Both the position numbers and the translations under genes were made by a program. 7,231 bases of DNA, taken from NCBI GenBank assembly GCA_013694635.1, contig JACDCA010000187.1, positions 1 through 7,231 of the forward strand, written 5' to 3'. Every line of letters begins with the position of its first letter. The stretch's first letter is position 1. Source of the DNA: Acidobacteriota bacterium (lineage in GTDB: Bacteria > Acidobacteriota > Vicinamibacteria > Vicinamibacterales > 2-12-FULL-66-21). The notes under the pieces are model-generated. The model saw only the letters and a list, made by a program, of their open reading frames with translations. It searched no databases and was not told the origin of the DNA. Below are positions 6,914 to 7,231 of this stretch, piece by piece.

Positions 6914-7099
6914 TTCGGCTTCGTCCTGATTGGCGCCGATGCGGTCTTCGGCGGTTCCGACAGGATCGTTCGGCTTACCCTGATCGTCCACTCCGGGACC
7001 ATTCGGATTGCCCTGGTTCGGGCTGTCCGTCGGGCGATCTCCCTCGACCGCGCCGATGTGTTCGTCCTCGTCCACTGAGCCCGGTTTCTTTTCTGCCAT
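6905..7099 (-). CDS. Small acidic, Gly/Pro/Asn-rich, probably disordered protein of unknown function
   Basis: I do not recognise this family. The 64-residue product starting MAEKKPGSVD has 16 Asp/Glu against 5 Lys/Arg, 11 Gly, 7 Pro and no Leu, Phe, Trp, Tyr or Cys, so a folded core is unlikely. It shows paired motifs: EHIGA (13-17) mirrored by DRIGA (52-56), and QGNPN (29-33) by QGKPN (40-44), arranged almost symmetrically. Third codon positions are GC-rich, as in a real gene of this genome. A longer in-frame start at 7162 would add 21 residues, but those lie antisense to conserved ndk codons, so I prefer 7099. No clear Shine-Dalgarno precedes it. It is divergent from ndk by 12 bases and convergent with the peptidase by 5. 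Composition recalls small stress- or hydration-related proteins, but that is only a guess. It may also be a non-coding open frame. Confidence 0.6.
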   Translation of the reverse strand: MAEKKPGSVDEDEHIGAVEGDRPTDSPNQGNPNGPGVDDQGKPNDPVGTAEDRIGANQDEAEGG

Positions 7100-7102
7100 A
7101 AT
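7094..7102 (+). promoter_or_regulatory. Candidate extended -10 promoter element for ndk
   Basis: TGCCATAAT matches the extended -10 pattern TGnTATAAT at all but one defined base. The -35 region is poor: CTGAGC at 7075-7080, three of six matches with a 16-base spacer, which is tolerable for extended -10 promoters. Transcription would begin about 7109-7110, only 2-3 bases before the ATG at 7112, so the message would be nearly leaderless. This agrees with the absence of a ribosome binding site there. The element overlaps the start codon of the minus-strand gene. Confidence 0.4.
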
Positions 7103-7111
7103 TGAATGCTC

Positions 7112-7231
7112 ATGCAACGTACATTCGCGATCATCAAGCCGGACGCCGTGAAGGCGGGTCATGCCGGCAGCATCATTCAGCGCCTCGAGCGGGAAGGATT
7201 CACCATTCGTGCCATGCGGATGGTATCGCTT
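7112..7231 (+). CDS. ndk: Nucleoside diphosphate kinase, 3' end missing
   Basis: Cytoplasmic nucleoside diphosphate kinase, which moves the gamma phosphate of ATP onto other NDPs through a phosphohistidine. Only the first 40 codons of a protein usually about 140 long are in the window. The N-terminus MQRTFAIIKPDAVKAG is diagnostic: the first beta strand followed by the invariant Lys9 of the KPDA motif. GSIIQRLEREGFTI then matches the first helix and second strand. The catalytic histidine lies beyond the window. An in-frame ATG at 7106 would add Met-Leu, but family proteins commonly begin MQRT/MERT, and a start at 7106 would precede the predicted transcription start. There is no Shine-Dalgarno for either. 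In some bacteria ndk sits close to sucCD, and here it is still nearby though separated by korAB, the peptidase and the small minus-strand gene. Confidence 0.95.
   Translation, partial: MQRTFAIIKPDAVKAGHAGSIIQRLEREGFTIRAMRMVSL

Noticed and set aside
7100..7162. Longer start (7162) for the minus-strand small gene
   Set aside because: The added 21 residues are only the complement of conserved ndk codons and differ in composition from the rest of the protein; the start at 7099 is preferred.
1..7231. Search for defence systems, mobile elements, CRISPR, tRNA or phage genes
   Set aside because: The genes are tightly packed housekeeping or peptidase genes, and no transposase, integrase, array of spaced repeats or tRNA-like fold was seen.

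Overview
This is a GC-rich bacterial stretch carrying mostly central carbon metabolism. The proteins resemble those of aerobic, GC-rich soil bacteria. The combination of succinyl-CoA synthetase, a two-subunit 2-oxoglutarate:ferredoxin oxidoreductase and a secreted S9-family peptidase is compatible with Acidobacteriota, possibly the Vicinamibacteria (subdivision 6). That placement is inference from gene content and style; no rRNA or other marker is present to settle it.

Layout: four forward genes encode two consecutive TCA-cycle steps. These are sucC (5' end missing, 1-942), sucD (972-1838, TTG start), korA (1891-3741, gamma and alpha parts fused) and korB (3805-4851). KorAB oxidises 2-oxoglutarate to succinyl-CoA with ferredoxin as electron acceptor, and SucCD converts succinyl-CoA to succinate with recovery of ATP or GTP. 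Together they replace the classical NAD-linked 2-oxoglutarate dehydrogenase route, and both steps are chemically reversible. No ferredoxin gene is present in the window. Five bases after korB lies a forward gene for an exported prolyl-oligopeptidase-like (S9) serine peptidase (4857-6899), with a signal peptide, a WSPDG-type beta-propeller and an intact Ser-Asp-His triad. It has no obvious metabolic tie to the genes before it.

After the peptidase the strand switches. A 64-codon gene on the minus strand (6905-7099) encodes a very acidic, apparently disordered protein with paired internal motifs. Its stop is 5 bases from the peptidase stop. Its start is only 12 bases from the start of a forward ndk gene (nucleoside diphosphate kinase, 7112 to the window edge, 3' end missing). 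An extended -10 element for ndk appears to overlap the small gene's start codon.

Non-coding DNA is scarce: 29, 52, 63, 5, 5 and 12 bases between successive genes. The only notable content is two strong ribosome binding sites, AT-rich -10-like boxes before korA, and a cluster of GTAG/CCAGC repeats with a short hairpin between korA and korB. I see no tRNA, rRNA, CRISPR array, transposase, phage gene or defence system. The best candidates for something undescribed are the small acidic protein with its overlapping divergent arrangement, and the korA-korB intergenic repeat.
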